From an uncultured Sphingomonas sp. (GTDB lineage Bacteria; Pseudomonadota; Alphaproteobacteria; Sphingomonadales; Sphingomonadaceae): 39,849 bases of DNA. Numbering within the stretch: the first letter of the stretch is position 1; each line of letters starts with the position of its first letter. Below, one piece after another: positions 31,217 through 39,156 of this stretch. The notes beneath the pieces are model-generated. The model was not told the DNA's origin. It saw only the letters and a list, made by a program, of their open reading frames with translations, and ran no database searches. The translations under genes and the position numbers were made by a program. The DNA lies in NCBI GenBank assembly GCA_902806275.1, contig CADCVY010000107.1:1-39849 (forward strand), written 5' to 3'.

Positions 31217-32395
31217 ATGTCCCGCTCCATCCTGCTCGCCACTGCCGCTTCGCTCCTGTTCGCCGCCGCCGCTCCTGCTGCGGTTCCGACCTTCGACACG
31301 CCGGCCAGGACCGCGTTCCTGCTCGACCTGTCGTCGGGCGCGGTGCTCTACGCCAAGAACCCTGACGCCCGCATGCCGCCGGCATCGATGGCCAAGATGA
31401 TGACCACCGAGGTCGCGTTCGAGCTGATCGACAAGAAACAGTTGCCGCTCAACAAGAGCTGCACGGTGCGGCCGGAGACCTGGCAGAAGTGGCACGGCCC
31501 GCAGGCCGGATCGACCATGTTCCTGTCGGCCAACGAGCAGGTCAGCGTCGAGAACCTGCTGCACGGCATCGTCACCTTGTCGGGCAATGACGCCTCGGTG
31601 GTGCTGGCCGAGTGCATCGCCGGCACTGAGCAGGCCTTTGCGCAACAGATGAACGCGCTTGGCAAGCAACTGGGGCTTACCAACAGCAACTTCTGCAACT
31701 CCAACGGCTGGCCGGACGAAGGCTGCACCTATGTCACCGCGCGCGATCTCGCGACGCTTGCACGGGCGTCGGTCGAGCGGCACCCTGCGCTGTACAAGAA
31801 GTTCTACGGGCAGCCGAGCTTCACCTGGGGCAAGACCCTGGGCTCGGGCCAAGCGATCACCCAGGGCAACCGTAACCCCATTCTCGGCAAGGTCGCGGGC
31901 GCCGACGGGCTCAAGACCGGCCATACCGAGGAAGCCGGCTACGGCTTCACGGGATCGGCCGAGCAGAACGGCCGCCGCATGATAGAGGTCGTCGCAGGGC
32001 TGCCGAGCTGGAACGCCCGCGTCTCAGAGTCGACGCGATTGATGGAATGGGGCTTCAACTCGTGGACGGCGAAGCCCTTGTTCAAGGCTGGCCAGCAGAT
32101 CGGCATGGCGCAAGTGCAACTCGGCAGCGAGAGCGAAGTACCGCTGGTCGCCCCGCGCAACCTGGCGGTCACCATCCCGGCTGGGCTGGCCTCCGGCGCG
32201 ACTTCGATGAAGATCCGCTACCAAGGCCCCGTCGCGGCTCCGATCGCCAAGGGCCAGCAGATCGCCGAACTGGTGATCACCACCGGCGACACGCCGCCGC
32301 AGGTGGTGCCGCTGGTGGCCGGCGAGGCGGTCGGCAAGGCCGGCCTGTTCGGCCGCATGTGGATCGGACTGAAGCAACTCGTCGGTATGGCGTGA
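31217..32395 (+). CDS. D-alanyl-D-alanine carboxypeptidase (penicillin-binding protein 5/6 family)
   Basis: Removes the terminal D-Ala of peptidoglycan pentapeptides; a target of beta-lactams. The 392 residues carry a signal peptide (1-22), the serine active site SMAK (Ser57, Lys60), the SGN motif in TLSGNDASVVLAE and the KTG motif in GADGLKTGHTEEAGYG, all S11 peptidase hallmarks. A C-terminal beta domain (PBP5_C, about 290-375) and a final amphipathic stretch (GLFGRMWIGLKQLVGMA) that would anchor it to the membrane follow. The frame is open upstream; the ATG at 31217 gives the signal peptide. It starts 44 nt after the transglycosylase gene and is followed by the second palindromic repeat. 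Confidence 0.94.
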   Translation: MSRSILLATAASLLFAAAAPAAVPTFDTPARTAFLLDLSSGAVLYAKNPDARMPPASMAKMMTTEVAFELIDKKQLPLNKSCTVRPETWQKWHGPQAGSTMFLSANEQVSVENLLHGIVTLSGNDASVVLAECIAGTEQAFAQQMNALGKQLGLTNSNFCNSNGWPDEGCTYVTARDLATLARASVERHPALYKKFYGQPSFTWGKTLGSGQAITQGNRNPILGKVAGADGLKTGHTEEAGYGFTGSAEQNGRRMIEVVAGLPSWNARVSESTRLMEWGFNSWTAKPLFKAGQQIGMAQVQLGSESEVPLVAPRNLAVTIPAGLASGATSMKIRYQGPVAAPIAKGQQIAELVITTGDTPPQVVPLVAGEAVGKAGLFGRMWIGLKQLVGMA

Positions 32396-32401
32396 GCACA
32401 C

Positions 32402-32480
32402 GCTCTGTGCTCCGAAGGCAGGAGCCCAGTTCCTATACGAGCTTGATTGAAGGCACTGGGCCCCTGCCTATGCGCGGGCG
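32402..32480 (+). repeat. dispersed intergenic palindromic repeat, copy B
   Basis: It aligns over its length with copy A at 3803-3884: CTGTGCTCC, then GGCAGGAG-CCAGT-CCTATA, and the right end ACTGGGCCCCTGCCT. The outer pairing CCCAGT (32425-32430) with ACTGGG (32455-32460) is perfect here, while both terminal hairpins are decayed (GCTCC/GGAGC at 32409-32425). It fills the spacer between the carboxypeptidase and tmk. Confidence 0.75.
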
Positions 32481-32488
32481 CTGAAAAC

Positions 32489-33109
32489 ATGCGCGGCAAG
32501 TTCATCACGCTTGAAGGCGGGGAGGGCGTCGGCAAGTCGACGCAGGCCGATGCACTCGCCGATACACTCCGGGCCCGCGGCATTGATGTGCTGGCGACGC
32601 GCGAACCCGGCGGAAGCGAAGGCGCCGAGCGCATTCGCGACTTGCTCCTGTGGGGCGCCGAGGACCGCTGGAGCATCGAAGCCGAAGCGCTTCTGTTCGC
32701 CGCCGCCCGCGCCGACCACCTCGCCAAGCGCATCCGTCCGGCGCTCAACAGCGGGCAGTGGGTGATCTGCGACCGCTTCATCGACAGCTCGCTGGCGTAC
32801 CAGGGCGGCGCCGGCGGTCTCGGGATCGACACAGTGCGCACGATCAACAAGCTGGCTATCGGAGACTGCCTCCCGGATCGCACTTTGGTCCTGGCGCTTG
32901 CCGAGGGCGGCGCTCGCGCCCGCGTGCGTGACAACGACGGCAGCGATCGCATCGGCGGCCGCCCCGACGGATACCATCAGAGTGTCGATCTCGCGTTTCG
33001 GCAGATCGCGGCCGAGGAACCGTCGCGTGTCCGGATCGTGGACGCCTCCGGTTCCCCGGCCGAGGTGACTCAGCGCCTGCTCGCCGGCATCGCGGACCTG
33101 CTGAAATGA
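32489..33109 (+). CDS. tmk: thymidylate kinase
   Basis: Phosphorylates dTMP to dTDP for DNA synthesis. The 206 residues start MRGKFITLEGGEGVGKSTQA with the P-loop GGEGVGKST (10-18), then LATREPGGSEGAERIRDLLL (the DRX-type substrate segment begins REPGG), VICDRFIDSSLAYQGGAGG near 90 and the LID region RVRDNDGSDRIGGRPDGYHQSV. The frame extends upstream through the repeat; the ATG at 32489 gives the standard N-terminus. The stop overlaps the holB ATG by 4 nt. tmk-holB-metG-tatD is a conserved bacterial run. Confidence 0.96.
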   Translation: MRGKFITLEGGEGVGKSTQADALADTLRARGIDVLATREPGGSEGAERIRDLLLWGAEDRWSIEAEALLFAAARADHLAKRIRPALNSGQWVICDRFIDSSLAYQGGAGGLGIDTVRTINKLAIGDCLPDRTLVLALAEGGARARVRDNDGSDRIGGRPDGYHQSVDLAFRQIAAEEPSRVRIVDASGSPAEVTQRLLAGIADLLK

Positions 33110-34086
33110 TCCTCGGGCAGGACCGCGCGGTCGATCAGTTCGCCAGCGCTTGGGCGACCCGCAAGCTCCATCATGCGTGGCTGCTCGCCGGTCCCAAGGG
33201 CGTCGGCAAGGCGAGCTTCGCGCTTGCGGCGGCTCGCCGGGTGCTTGCCGATGCCGCCGGCCCCGTCGCGGACCTCCCAGGTCTTGGGACCTCCGGGGAC
33301 CACCCGATCGTCAAGCTGATCGCGGCCTGCAGTCATCCCGACATGCGCTGGCTGCAGCGCTTGCCAAAGGAGCGGGGGGAGGGATTGGCCCGCAACATCA
33401 GCGTCAAGCAGGTCCGCGAGCTCGCAGAGCTGTTCGACCTCAGCCCGGCGATGTCGCAATGGCGGGTAGCGGTGATCGACACCATCGACGAGCTCGAGCC
33501 GTCCGCCGCCAACGCGCTGCTCAAAATGCTCGAGGAGCCGCCGCCCAACAGCATCTTCTTCCTCGTCAGTCATGCGCCGGGTCGTTTGCTGCCAACGATC
33601 CGGTCGCGCTGCAGAAAGCTTGATTTCCAGGCGCTTGGCGATGCCGCCGTGACGTCGATCCTGACCGCCGAGGCTCCGGACACTGCAGCCGCCGAGCGCC
33701 AGCGGATCATCGCCATGGCGGGCGGCTCGGCGGGCCGGGCGCTGGCCTTTGCCGAGCTCGACCTCGCCAAGCTGGAGGACTCCGCCTCGGCCATCCTGAG
33801 GCAGGGCGACCCGACCAACGCCCGGCGTTCTGCACTGTCCGCGGAATTGGGCAAGAAGGGCGCCGCCGAGCGCTACGCTGCTTTCCTCGACCTAGCGCCG
33901 TCACTGATTGCGCGCGAAGCGCGGCGGCTCGAAGGCTCGCCACGCGAGCGCGCGCTCGAAGCTTACTCGCGGGCCCGCGAGCTTGCCGGCATGGCGCCGC
34001 GCCTGTCGCTGGACCCGGCCTCGACCGTGTTCCAGCTGGGCGGCATCCTCGCCAACGTGGCGGAGCCACCTTCCTTGAAGCGCTAG
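33106..34086 (+). CDS. holB: DNA polymerase III subunit delta'
   Basis: Clamp-loader subunit that helps load the beta clamp onto DNA. The 326 residues have a RecA-like AAA+ N-domain starting MILGQDRAVDQFASAWATRKLHHAWLLAGPKGVGKASFALA. The P-loop has Ala where Ser/Thr normally follows the Lys (GKA), in line with delta' not hydrolysing ATP. Also seen are the VIDTIDELEPSAANALLKMLEEPPPNSIFFLVSH block and the SRC motif in TIRSRCRKLDF. The zinc-module cysteines of E. coli delta' are not evident. The ATG at 33106 overlaps the tmk stop. metG follows after 25 nt. Confidence 0.94.
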   Translation: MILGQDRAVDQFASAWATRKLHHAWLLAGPKGVGKASFALAAARRVLADAAGPVADLPGLGTSGDHPIVKLIAACSHPDMRWLQRLPKERGEGLARNISVKQVRELAELFDLSPAMSQWRVAVIDTIDELEPSAANALLKMLEEPPPNSIFFLVSHAPGRLLPTIRSRCRKLDFQALGDAAVTSILTAEAPDTAAAERQRIIAMAGGSAGRALAFAELDLAKLEDSASAILRQGDPTNARRSALSAELGKKGAAERYAAFLDLAPSLIAREARRLEGSPRERALEAYSRARELAGMAPRLSLDPASTVFQLGGILANVAEPPSLKR

Positions 34087-34111
34087 GCGGCGCTCGCTAG
34101 GGCGCTCGGAC

Positions 34112-35623
34112 ATGGCCGAGCCCTTCTACATCACGACGGCGATCAGCTACCCGAACGGGCCGCCGCATATCGGCCACGCCTATGAAGCGATCGCCGCGGA
34201 CGCCATCGCCCGCTTCCAGCGCAGCCGCGGCCGCGACGTCAAGCTGGTCACCGGCACTGACGAACACGGGCTGAAAATGGTCCAGACGGCACGTGGGGAA
34301 GGCCGCGACACTCTTGAGTTCGCCGATGAAATGTCCGGCCATTTCCGTGACATGTGTGCACGTCTGAACATTGCATATGATGATTTCGTGCGCACGTCCG
34401 AACCGCGCCACCACGACGCCAGCATTGCCATCTGGAAGGCGATGGAAGCTGCCGGGGACCTGTACCTCGACCGCTATGAGGGCTGGTATTCGGTGCGCGA
34501 CGAAGCTTTCTACGATGAAGGCGAACTGGTGGCAGGCGAGGGCGAGGAAAGGCTGTCGCCCCAGGGCACTCCCGTGGAATGGACTGCGGAGGAAACCTGG
34601 TTCTTCCGCCTGTCGCGCTACGCAGAGCCGCTACTGGCGCTCTATCGCGACAACCCGGAGTTCATCCGACCTGAGAGCCGCCGGAACGAGGTGATGCGCT
34701 TCGTCGAGGGCGGGCTCAAGGACCTTAGCGTCTCGCGCACCAGCTTCGACTGGGGGGTTCCGGTGCCCGGCTCCCCCGGTCACGTCATGTACGTTTGGGT
34801 CGACGCCCTCACCACCTACATGACCGGGGTCGGCTACCCGCAGAAGGAGGGCGAATTTTCCAGCCGCTGGCCGGCCGATGTCCACCTGATCGGCAAGGAC
34901 ATCGTCCGCTTCCACGCCGTCTACTGGCCGGCGTTTCTGATGTCGGCGCAGCTGCCGCTGCCCCGCCAAGTGTTCGCCCATGGATTCCTGCTCAGCCGTG
35001 GCGGCGAGAAGATGTCGAAGAGTCTCGGCAACGTCGTCGATCCAATGGCGCTGGCCGAGCGGTTCGGAGTCGATGTTCTGCGCTACTTCCTCTTGCGCGA
35101 GGTCACCTTCGGGCAGGACGGCAGCTACAGCGCCGAAGCGATCGTTGCCCGCGCCAATGCCGAGCTCGCCAATAGCTTCGGCAACCTTGCGCAGCGCACT
35201 TTGTCGATGATCCACAAGAACTTGGGCGGTATTCTTCCGATGGCCGGGGAAGCTCCCGAGGATATCGAGCTGCGCGCCCGGGTGACAGACGGCATTGTTA
35301 CTCTGACCGCGGAGTTCGAGCGCTTTGCTTTTTCCGCTGGCCTGGAAGCCTGGATGCAGGCGGTGTTCGCCTGCAACGCCTATGTCGATGCCCAGACGCC
35401 CTGGGCGATGCGCAAGACTGACCCGGCGCGGATGGCGGCGGTGCTTGGGACTTTGATCGGTGCAGTTCGCGCGCTGGCAGAGGCGGTTGCGCCGATCATC
35501 CCGGCGTCCGCCGAGAAGCTGCTAGCGGTGCTCGACGCTGGCCGGGACGGGTCGCCGATCCCGCAGCCGACCCCCCTGTTTCCGCGCCTCGACCTCGAGG
35601 CTGACGAGGAAGCGGCGGCGTGA
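34112..35623 (+). CDS. metG: methionyl-tRNA synthetase
   Basis: Charges tRNA-Met. The 503 residues begin MAEPFYITTAISYPNGPPHIGHAYE with the class I HIGH motif at 19-22, and KMSKS is at 300-304 in GGEKMSKSLGNVVDP. The connective peptide lacks the zinc-binding CxxC pairs (YEGWYSVRDEAFYDEGELV), placing it in the zinc-free MetRS group, and the protein stops after the anticodon-binding helical domain without the C-terminal tRNA-binding EMAP-like domain. WVDALTTYMTG and FGQDGSYSAEAI are other family blocks. The GTG of tatD overlaps the stop by 4 nt. Confidence 0.96.
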   Translation: MAEPFYITTAISYPNGPPHIGHAYEAIAADAIARFQRSRGRDVKLVTGTDEHGLKMVQTARGEGRDTLEFADEMSGHFRDMCARLNIAYDDFVRTSEPRHHDASIAIWKAMEAAGDLYLDRYEGWYSVRDEAFYDEGELVAGEGEERLSPQGTPVEWTAEETWFFRLSRYAEPLLALYRDNPEFIRPESRRNEVMRFVEGGLKDLSVSRTSFDWGVPVPGSPGHVMYVWVDALTTYMTGVGYPQKEGEFSSRWPADVHLIGKDIVRFHAVYWPAFLMSAQLPLPRQVFAHGFLLSRGGEKMSKSLGNVVDPMALAERFGVDVLRYFLLREVTFGQDGSYSAEAIVARANAELANSFGNLAQRTLSMIHKNLGGILPMAGEAPEDIELRARVTDGIVTLTAEFERFAFSAGLEAWMQAVFACNAYVDAQTPWAMRKTDPARMAAVLGTLIGAVRALAEAVAPIIPASAEKLLAVLDAGRDGSPIPQPTPLFPRLDLEADEEAAA

Positions 35624-36399
35624 CGCTGATCGATAGCCACTGCCACCTGAACTACGACGGTCTTCGCGAGCGCGAGAACGAGGTGCTCGAGGCCGCCCGC
35701 AACCGGAGCGTCGCCGGCTTTCTCAACATCTCCACGCGGCAGCGAGAGTGGGATGACGTCATCGGAGCGGCCGAGCGCAACTCCGACGTTTGGGCGAGCG
35801 TGGGTGTTCATCCCCACGAAGCGGACGCTCATCCCAACCTTGGCGCCACGGCGCTTGCCGAAGCGGCGCAGCATCCGCGGGTGATCGCCATCGGCGAATG
35901 CGGGCTCGATTATTATTACGACAAGTCCGACCGCGCCGTGCAGCGCGACCGCTTCGAAGCGCATATCGATGCCGCGCGGCAAACTGGCCTGCCACTGATC
36001 ATCCACACCCGCGATGCCGAAGAGGACACGGCGGAGATCCTCGGCGCGGCGGTGCGTGCAGGGGGCATCACCGGAGTCCTCCACTGCTTCACAGGATCGG
36101 CGGAGCTGGCGAAAAGGGGCCTGGATATCGGCTTCCTGATCTCGCTGTCGGGGATCGTTACCTTCAAGAACGCTCGCGATCTCCAGGACACCGCCAAGGC
36201 GATCCCGCTCGACAGCCTGCTGGTCGAGACCGACGCCCCGTTCCTCGCACCGGTGCCCAACCGCGGCAAGGTGTGCGAGCCGGCCTTCGTCGCGGACACC
36301 GCCGCTTTTCTGGCCGGGCTGCGCGGCGACGATCCGCACGATTTTGCTGCGGCGACAACCGCCAACTTCTTCCGGCTGTTCCCCCGGGCGAGCGCGTGA
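35620..36399 (+). CDS. tatD: TatD family metal-dependent hydrolase
   Basis: Cytosolic TIM-barrel metal-dependent nuclease/hydrolase linked to DNA repair and 3'-5' exonuclease activity in E. coli. The 259 residues show all metal ligands: IDSHCHLN at the start (HxH), GECGLDYYYD near 92 (catalytic Glu), IHTRDAEEDT near 129, LHCFTGS near 152 and VETDAPFLAPVPNRGK near 203. Length is typical. The GTG at 35620 overlaps the metG stop (GTGA), and the gene overlaps the following MBL hydrolase gene in the same way. Confidence 0.95.
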   Translation: MTLIDSHCHLNYDGLRERENEVLEAARNRSVAGFLNISTRQREWDDVIGAAERNSDVWASVGVHPHEADAHPNLGATALAEAAQHPRVIAIGECGLDYYYDKSDRAVQRDRFEAHIDAARQTGLPLIIHTRDAEEDTAEILGAAVRAGGITGVLHCFTGSAELAKRGLDIGFLISLSGIVTFKNARDLQDTAKAIPLDSLLVETDAPFLAPVPNRGKVCEPAFVADTAAFLAGLRGDDPHDFAAATTANFFRLFPRASA

Positions 36400-37160
36400 A
36401 GGCACGGATGCTGGGCTGCGGGACGTCGACCGGCGTTCCCAGGATCGGCAACGACTGGGGCCGGTGCGACCCCGCCGAGCCGCGCAACGCCCGCCTGCGA
36501 TCGTCGATCCTGGTCGAAAGCGCCAACGAAAAGCTGCTGGTCGATTGCGGCCCCGATCTGCGCCAGCAGCTGCTTGCGGCCCAGATCGGGCGAATAGACG
36601 CAGTGATCATCACCCATGACCACGGCGACCACATCCATGGCATCGACGAGCTGCGGCCGATTGCGCAAGCGCTGGGCCACCCGGTGCCGGTTCTGAGCAC
36701 CGCCGGAACGCTCGCCAGCCTGGCCAGACGCTTCGCCTATGCCTTCGCCGCCGATAGCTTCTACCGTCCGATCGCCGAGGCGCACGAGATGGAACGCGAG
36801 TGGCGGTTCGGGGATGCCAACATACGCATCGTCGAGCAGCCGCATGGCGGCCAGACCTCACTCGGCCTGCGCTTCGACGAGGGCGAGCGCTCACTGGTTT
36901 ATGCCATAGATTACAGCGACATGACGCCAGCCATGATGGCGCTTTATGAAGGCGCCAACGTGATGATCAGCGACTGCCTGACGCGGCAGCCGCACCCCAC
37001 CCACGCGCATCTCGACGGGGTGCTCGGCTGGGCTCGGGAATTGCGGATCGGACACCTATATTTAAGCCACATGGGCAATGGGCTCGACTATCGAACGCTC
37101 GTGGCCGAGCTGCCGGACTGGGCGGAGACGGGCTTCGACGGGCTGGAGATCACCTTGTGA
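36396..37160 (+). CDS. MBL-fold metallohydrolase (PhnP-like)
   Basis: Predicted zinc phosphodiesterase or hydrolase of the metallo-beta-lactamase fold; the exact substrate is unknown. The 254 residues start MKARMLGCGTSTGVPRIGNDWG (the GCGTSxGVP opening is typical of the PhnP/YcbX-type branch). The first metal motif is ITHDHGDHIHGID (HxHxDH, near 70), further ligands are in YAIDYSDM and ISDCLTRQPHPTHAH, and the last His is in YLSHMGNGLDY. The frame is open far upstream over tatD; the GTG at 36396 overlaps the tatD stop. In many alphaproteobacteria this gene follows metG-tatD, so the operon is standard up to here. Confidence 0.9.
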   Translation: MKARMLGCGTSTGVPRIGNDWGRCDPAEPRNARLRSSILVESANEKLLVDCGPDLRQQLLAAQIGRIDAVIITHDHGDHIHGIDELRPIAQALGHPVPVLSTAGTLASLARRFAYAFAADSFYRPIAEAHEMEREWRFGDANIRIVEQPHGGQTSLGLRFDEGERSLVYAIDYSDMTPAMMALYEGANVMISDCLTRQPHPTHAHLDGVLGWARELRIGHLYLSHMGNGLDYRTLVAELPDWAETGFDGLEITL

Positions 37161-37738
37161 GCGGCGACGAGGCACCGCGCGCGCTCTACCTCGTGCTCCT
37201 GCTGATGCTGGTCGCAGCATCGCTGATCGGCATGCGCCTGCCGGCCGGCAAGGTGGTCAAGATGGCGCTCGCCTGGGTCGCCATTTTCGCCGCCGGTTTC
37301 GCGCTGTTCGCCTTCCGCGACGATTTCGGCGCCCTCGGGCAACGGCTGCGGGCCGAGGCGACCGGCGAGCCGATCGCGAGCGGGGAGGAGCTGCGTATCC
37401 CGATCTCCGGAGACGGGCACTTCTGGGTTCAAGCGGACGTCAACGGGAGGCCGGCGCGCTTCCTGATCGACAGCGGCGCCTCCATCACCACCATCGGCGG
37501 CGAAACCGCCCGCGCGGCCGGCATCCGTCCAGGCATCCGCGTGCCGGTCAACACGGCCAACGGCACCGTGGCCATGGCCCGCGGCTCCGCGGAGCGCTTC
37601 TCGGTCGGCTATATCGACCGCGCCGACTTCACGGTACATGTGAGCAGCAGCGACGCCACCAATGTCATCGGCATGAACTTCCTGTCGTCGCTGCGCGGCT
37701 GGAGCGTCGAGGGCAATTACCTGGTGCTTCGGGCGTGA
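37157..37738 (+). CDS. membrane-anchored retropepsin-like aspartic protease, copy 1
   Basis: Predicted single-domain aspartic protease of clan AA (TIGR02281/retropepsin-like), acting outside the cytoplasm if oriented as expected. The 193 residues have two N-terminal helices (about 10-26 and 35-53, AWVAIFAAGFALFAFRD), then the protease domain from about 78. The catalytic motif is FLIDSGASIT with Asp105, the flap region follows, and the domain ends NVIGMNFLSSLRGWSVEG. As in retroviral proteases, two chains would be needed for one active site. The GTG at 37157 overlaps the upstream stop. The adjacent downstream gene is a clear paralogue. Confidence 0.88.
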   Translation: MSGDEAPRALYLVLLLMLVAASLIGMRLPAGKVVKMALAWVAIFAAGFALFAFRDDFGALGQRLRAEATGEPIASGEELRIPISGDGHFWVQADVNGRPARFLIDSGASITTIGGETARAAGIRPGIRVPVNTANGTVAMARGSAERFSVGYIDRADFTVHVSSSDATNVIGMNFLSSLRGWSVEGNYLVLRA

Positions 37739-38322
37739 CGAACAGCCTGCAACTCGGCGGGCTCTACGTCCTGATGGCGGTCATGCTGATCGCCGGCACC
37801 CTGATGTCGCGCCGCGAACCCCGGGCGCAGATGATCCGCACCGCGCTCGCCTGGCTGGCGATCTTTGGCGCCGGTTTCGTGCTGTTCACCTTTCGGGACA
37901 ATATAGGCTGGGTGGCCCAGCGCCTGAAGGCGGAAGCCGTCGGCACGCCGGTAAGCCAAGGCCGCGATACCCGAATTCCGATGGCCATGGACGGCCATTT
38001 CTGGGTCGAAGCGCGGCTCAATGGCAAGCCGGTGCGCTTTCTGGTCGATAGCGGCGCGACGGTCACCACCATCGGCCGGGCGACCGCAACCCGCACCGGC
38101 GTGCGGATGTCGCGCCGCCGCAACCAGCTGGCGCGCACCGGCAATGGCATCATCCCCGTCGCCAGCGGCAAGGCCGATGAGCTTCAGGTCGGCGGCATCC
38201 TGCGGCGCGACGTCACGCTGCAGGTCGCCGATGCGGAGAACCTCAACGTCCTTGGCATGAGCTATCTGTCGTCGCTCAGCCGCTGGGGCGTCGAAGGCCG
38301 CTGGCTGGTTCTCGTCTCGTGA
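37735..38322 (+). CDS. membrane-anchored retropepsin-like aspartic protease, copy 2
   Basis: Tandem paralogue of the preceding gene with the same plan and length (195 residues): helices at about 8-24 and 35-53 (AWLAIFGAGFVLFTFRD), the catalytic FLVDSGATVT with Asp105 at exactly the same position, and the ending NVLGMSYLSSLSRWGVEG. Shared blocks such as DGHFWV, RFL-DSGA and TTIG show recent common ancestry. The flap region is more basic (RMSRRRNQLARTG) than in copy 1. The frame is open upstream; the GTG at 37735 overlaps the copy 1 stop (GTGA). The pair could form heterodimers. Confidence 0.88.
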   Translation: MTNSLQLGGLYVLMAVMLIAGTLMSRREPRAQMIRTALAWLAIFGAGFVLFTFRDNIGWVAQRLKAEAVGTPVSQGRDTRIPMAMDGHFWVEARLNGKPVRFLVDSGATVTTIGRATATRTGVRMSRRRNQLARTGNGIIPVASGKADELQVGGILRRDVTLQVADAENLNVLGMSYLSSLSRWGVEGRWLVLVS

Positions 38323-38351
38323 TTGCGTCTGCACTTTACATAATGCATATT
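38323..38351 (+). promoter_or_regulatory. possible mazG promoter in an AT-rich patch
   Basis: The 87-bp gap before mazG holds a strikingly AT-rich stretch (38334-38360) in an otherwise GC-rich window. TTGCGT (38323-38328), 17 nt, CATATT (38346-38351) is a weak promoter match, and ATGCAT (38343-38348) is a short palindrome. Low certainty. Confidence 0.3.
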
Positions 38352-38409
38352 ATCATACTTGCAGATGCGAGCGGGCGAGAGCCCCTCGGCCGCCGGCGCG
38401 AGGCTTCCC

Positions 38410-39156
38410 ATGCCGCTTGACCGACTGGTCGCCATCATGCGCCGGCTGCGCGATCCCGAGCGCGGCTGCGCATGGGACCGGCAGCAGACGTTCGCCACCA
38501 TTGCACCCTATACGATCGAAGAAGCTTACGAGGTCGCCGATGCCATCGCGCGCGACGACATGGACTCACTCGCCGACGAGCTTGGCGATCTGCAGCTTCA
38601 GGTCGTGTTCCATGCGCAGATGGCTGACGAAGCTGGACAGTTTACGCTCGAGGACGTGATCGCCGGCATCTGCGATAAGCTCGAGCGCCGGCACCCGCAC
38701 ATCTTCGGCGATGCCGACCACAGCCCCGGCTGGGAGGAACTGAAGGCCGTCGAACGCCAGCAAGCGCCGGATGACAGCGCTCTCGCCGGCGTCGCGCTGG
38801 CGCTGCCGGCACTGGAGCGGGCCGCCAAGCTCCAGCGGCGCGCTGCTCGCGTCGGCTTCGACTGGCCGGACCCTTCGGGCCCGCGGGCGAAGATCGACGA
38901 GGAACTGGCCGAACTCGCCGCCGAAAGTGATCCGCGGCGCCAGGCCGACGAGCTCGGCGACCTGCTGTTCACCGTCGTCAACCTCGCACGGCATCTAAAC
39001 ATAGAACCGGAAAGTGCTCTGCGTGAAGCCAATCGCAAGTTCGAAAAGCGTTTTCGGGCCATCGAAGGCGCGCCGGGCTTCGCCGATTTGTCGCTCGATG
39101 AGATGGAAGCGCTATGGGTCGCTGCCAAGCAGGCTCAGGCGGACTCCAGCGCCTGA
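38410..39156 (+). CDS. mazG: nucleoside triphosphate pyrophosphohydrolase MazG
   Basis: Hydrolyses NTPs and dNTPs to the monophosphate and PPi, a house-cleaning role. The 248 residues hold two MazG domains. The first starts MPLDRLVAIMRRLRDPERGCAWDRQQTF with metal motif IEEAYEVADAI and DELGDLQLQVVFHAQMA; LERRHPHIFGD joins the halves. The second has KIDEELAELAAE and DELGDLLFTVVNLARHLN. In-frame starts also exist at 38359 (TTG) and 38365 (ATG), but the ATG at 38410, with GCGAGG 6 nt upstream, matches the E. coli MazG N-terminus. The 3' end overlaps the convergent hflX by 22 nt. Confidence 0.93.
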   Translation: MPLDRLVAIMRRLRDPERGCAWDRQQTFATIAPYTIEEAYEVADAIARDDMDSLADELGDLQLQVVFHAQMADEAGQFTLEDVIAGICDKLERRHPHIFGDADHSPGWEELKAVERQQAPDDSALAGVALALPALERAAKLQRRAARVGFDWPDPSGPRAKIDEELAELAAESDPRRQADELGDLLFTVVNLARHLNIEPESALREANRKFEKRFRAIEGAPGFADLSLDEMEALWVAAKQAQADSSA

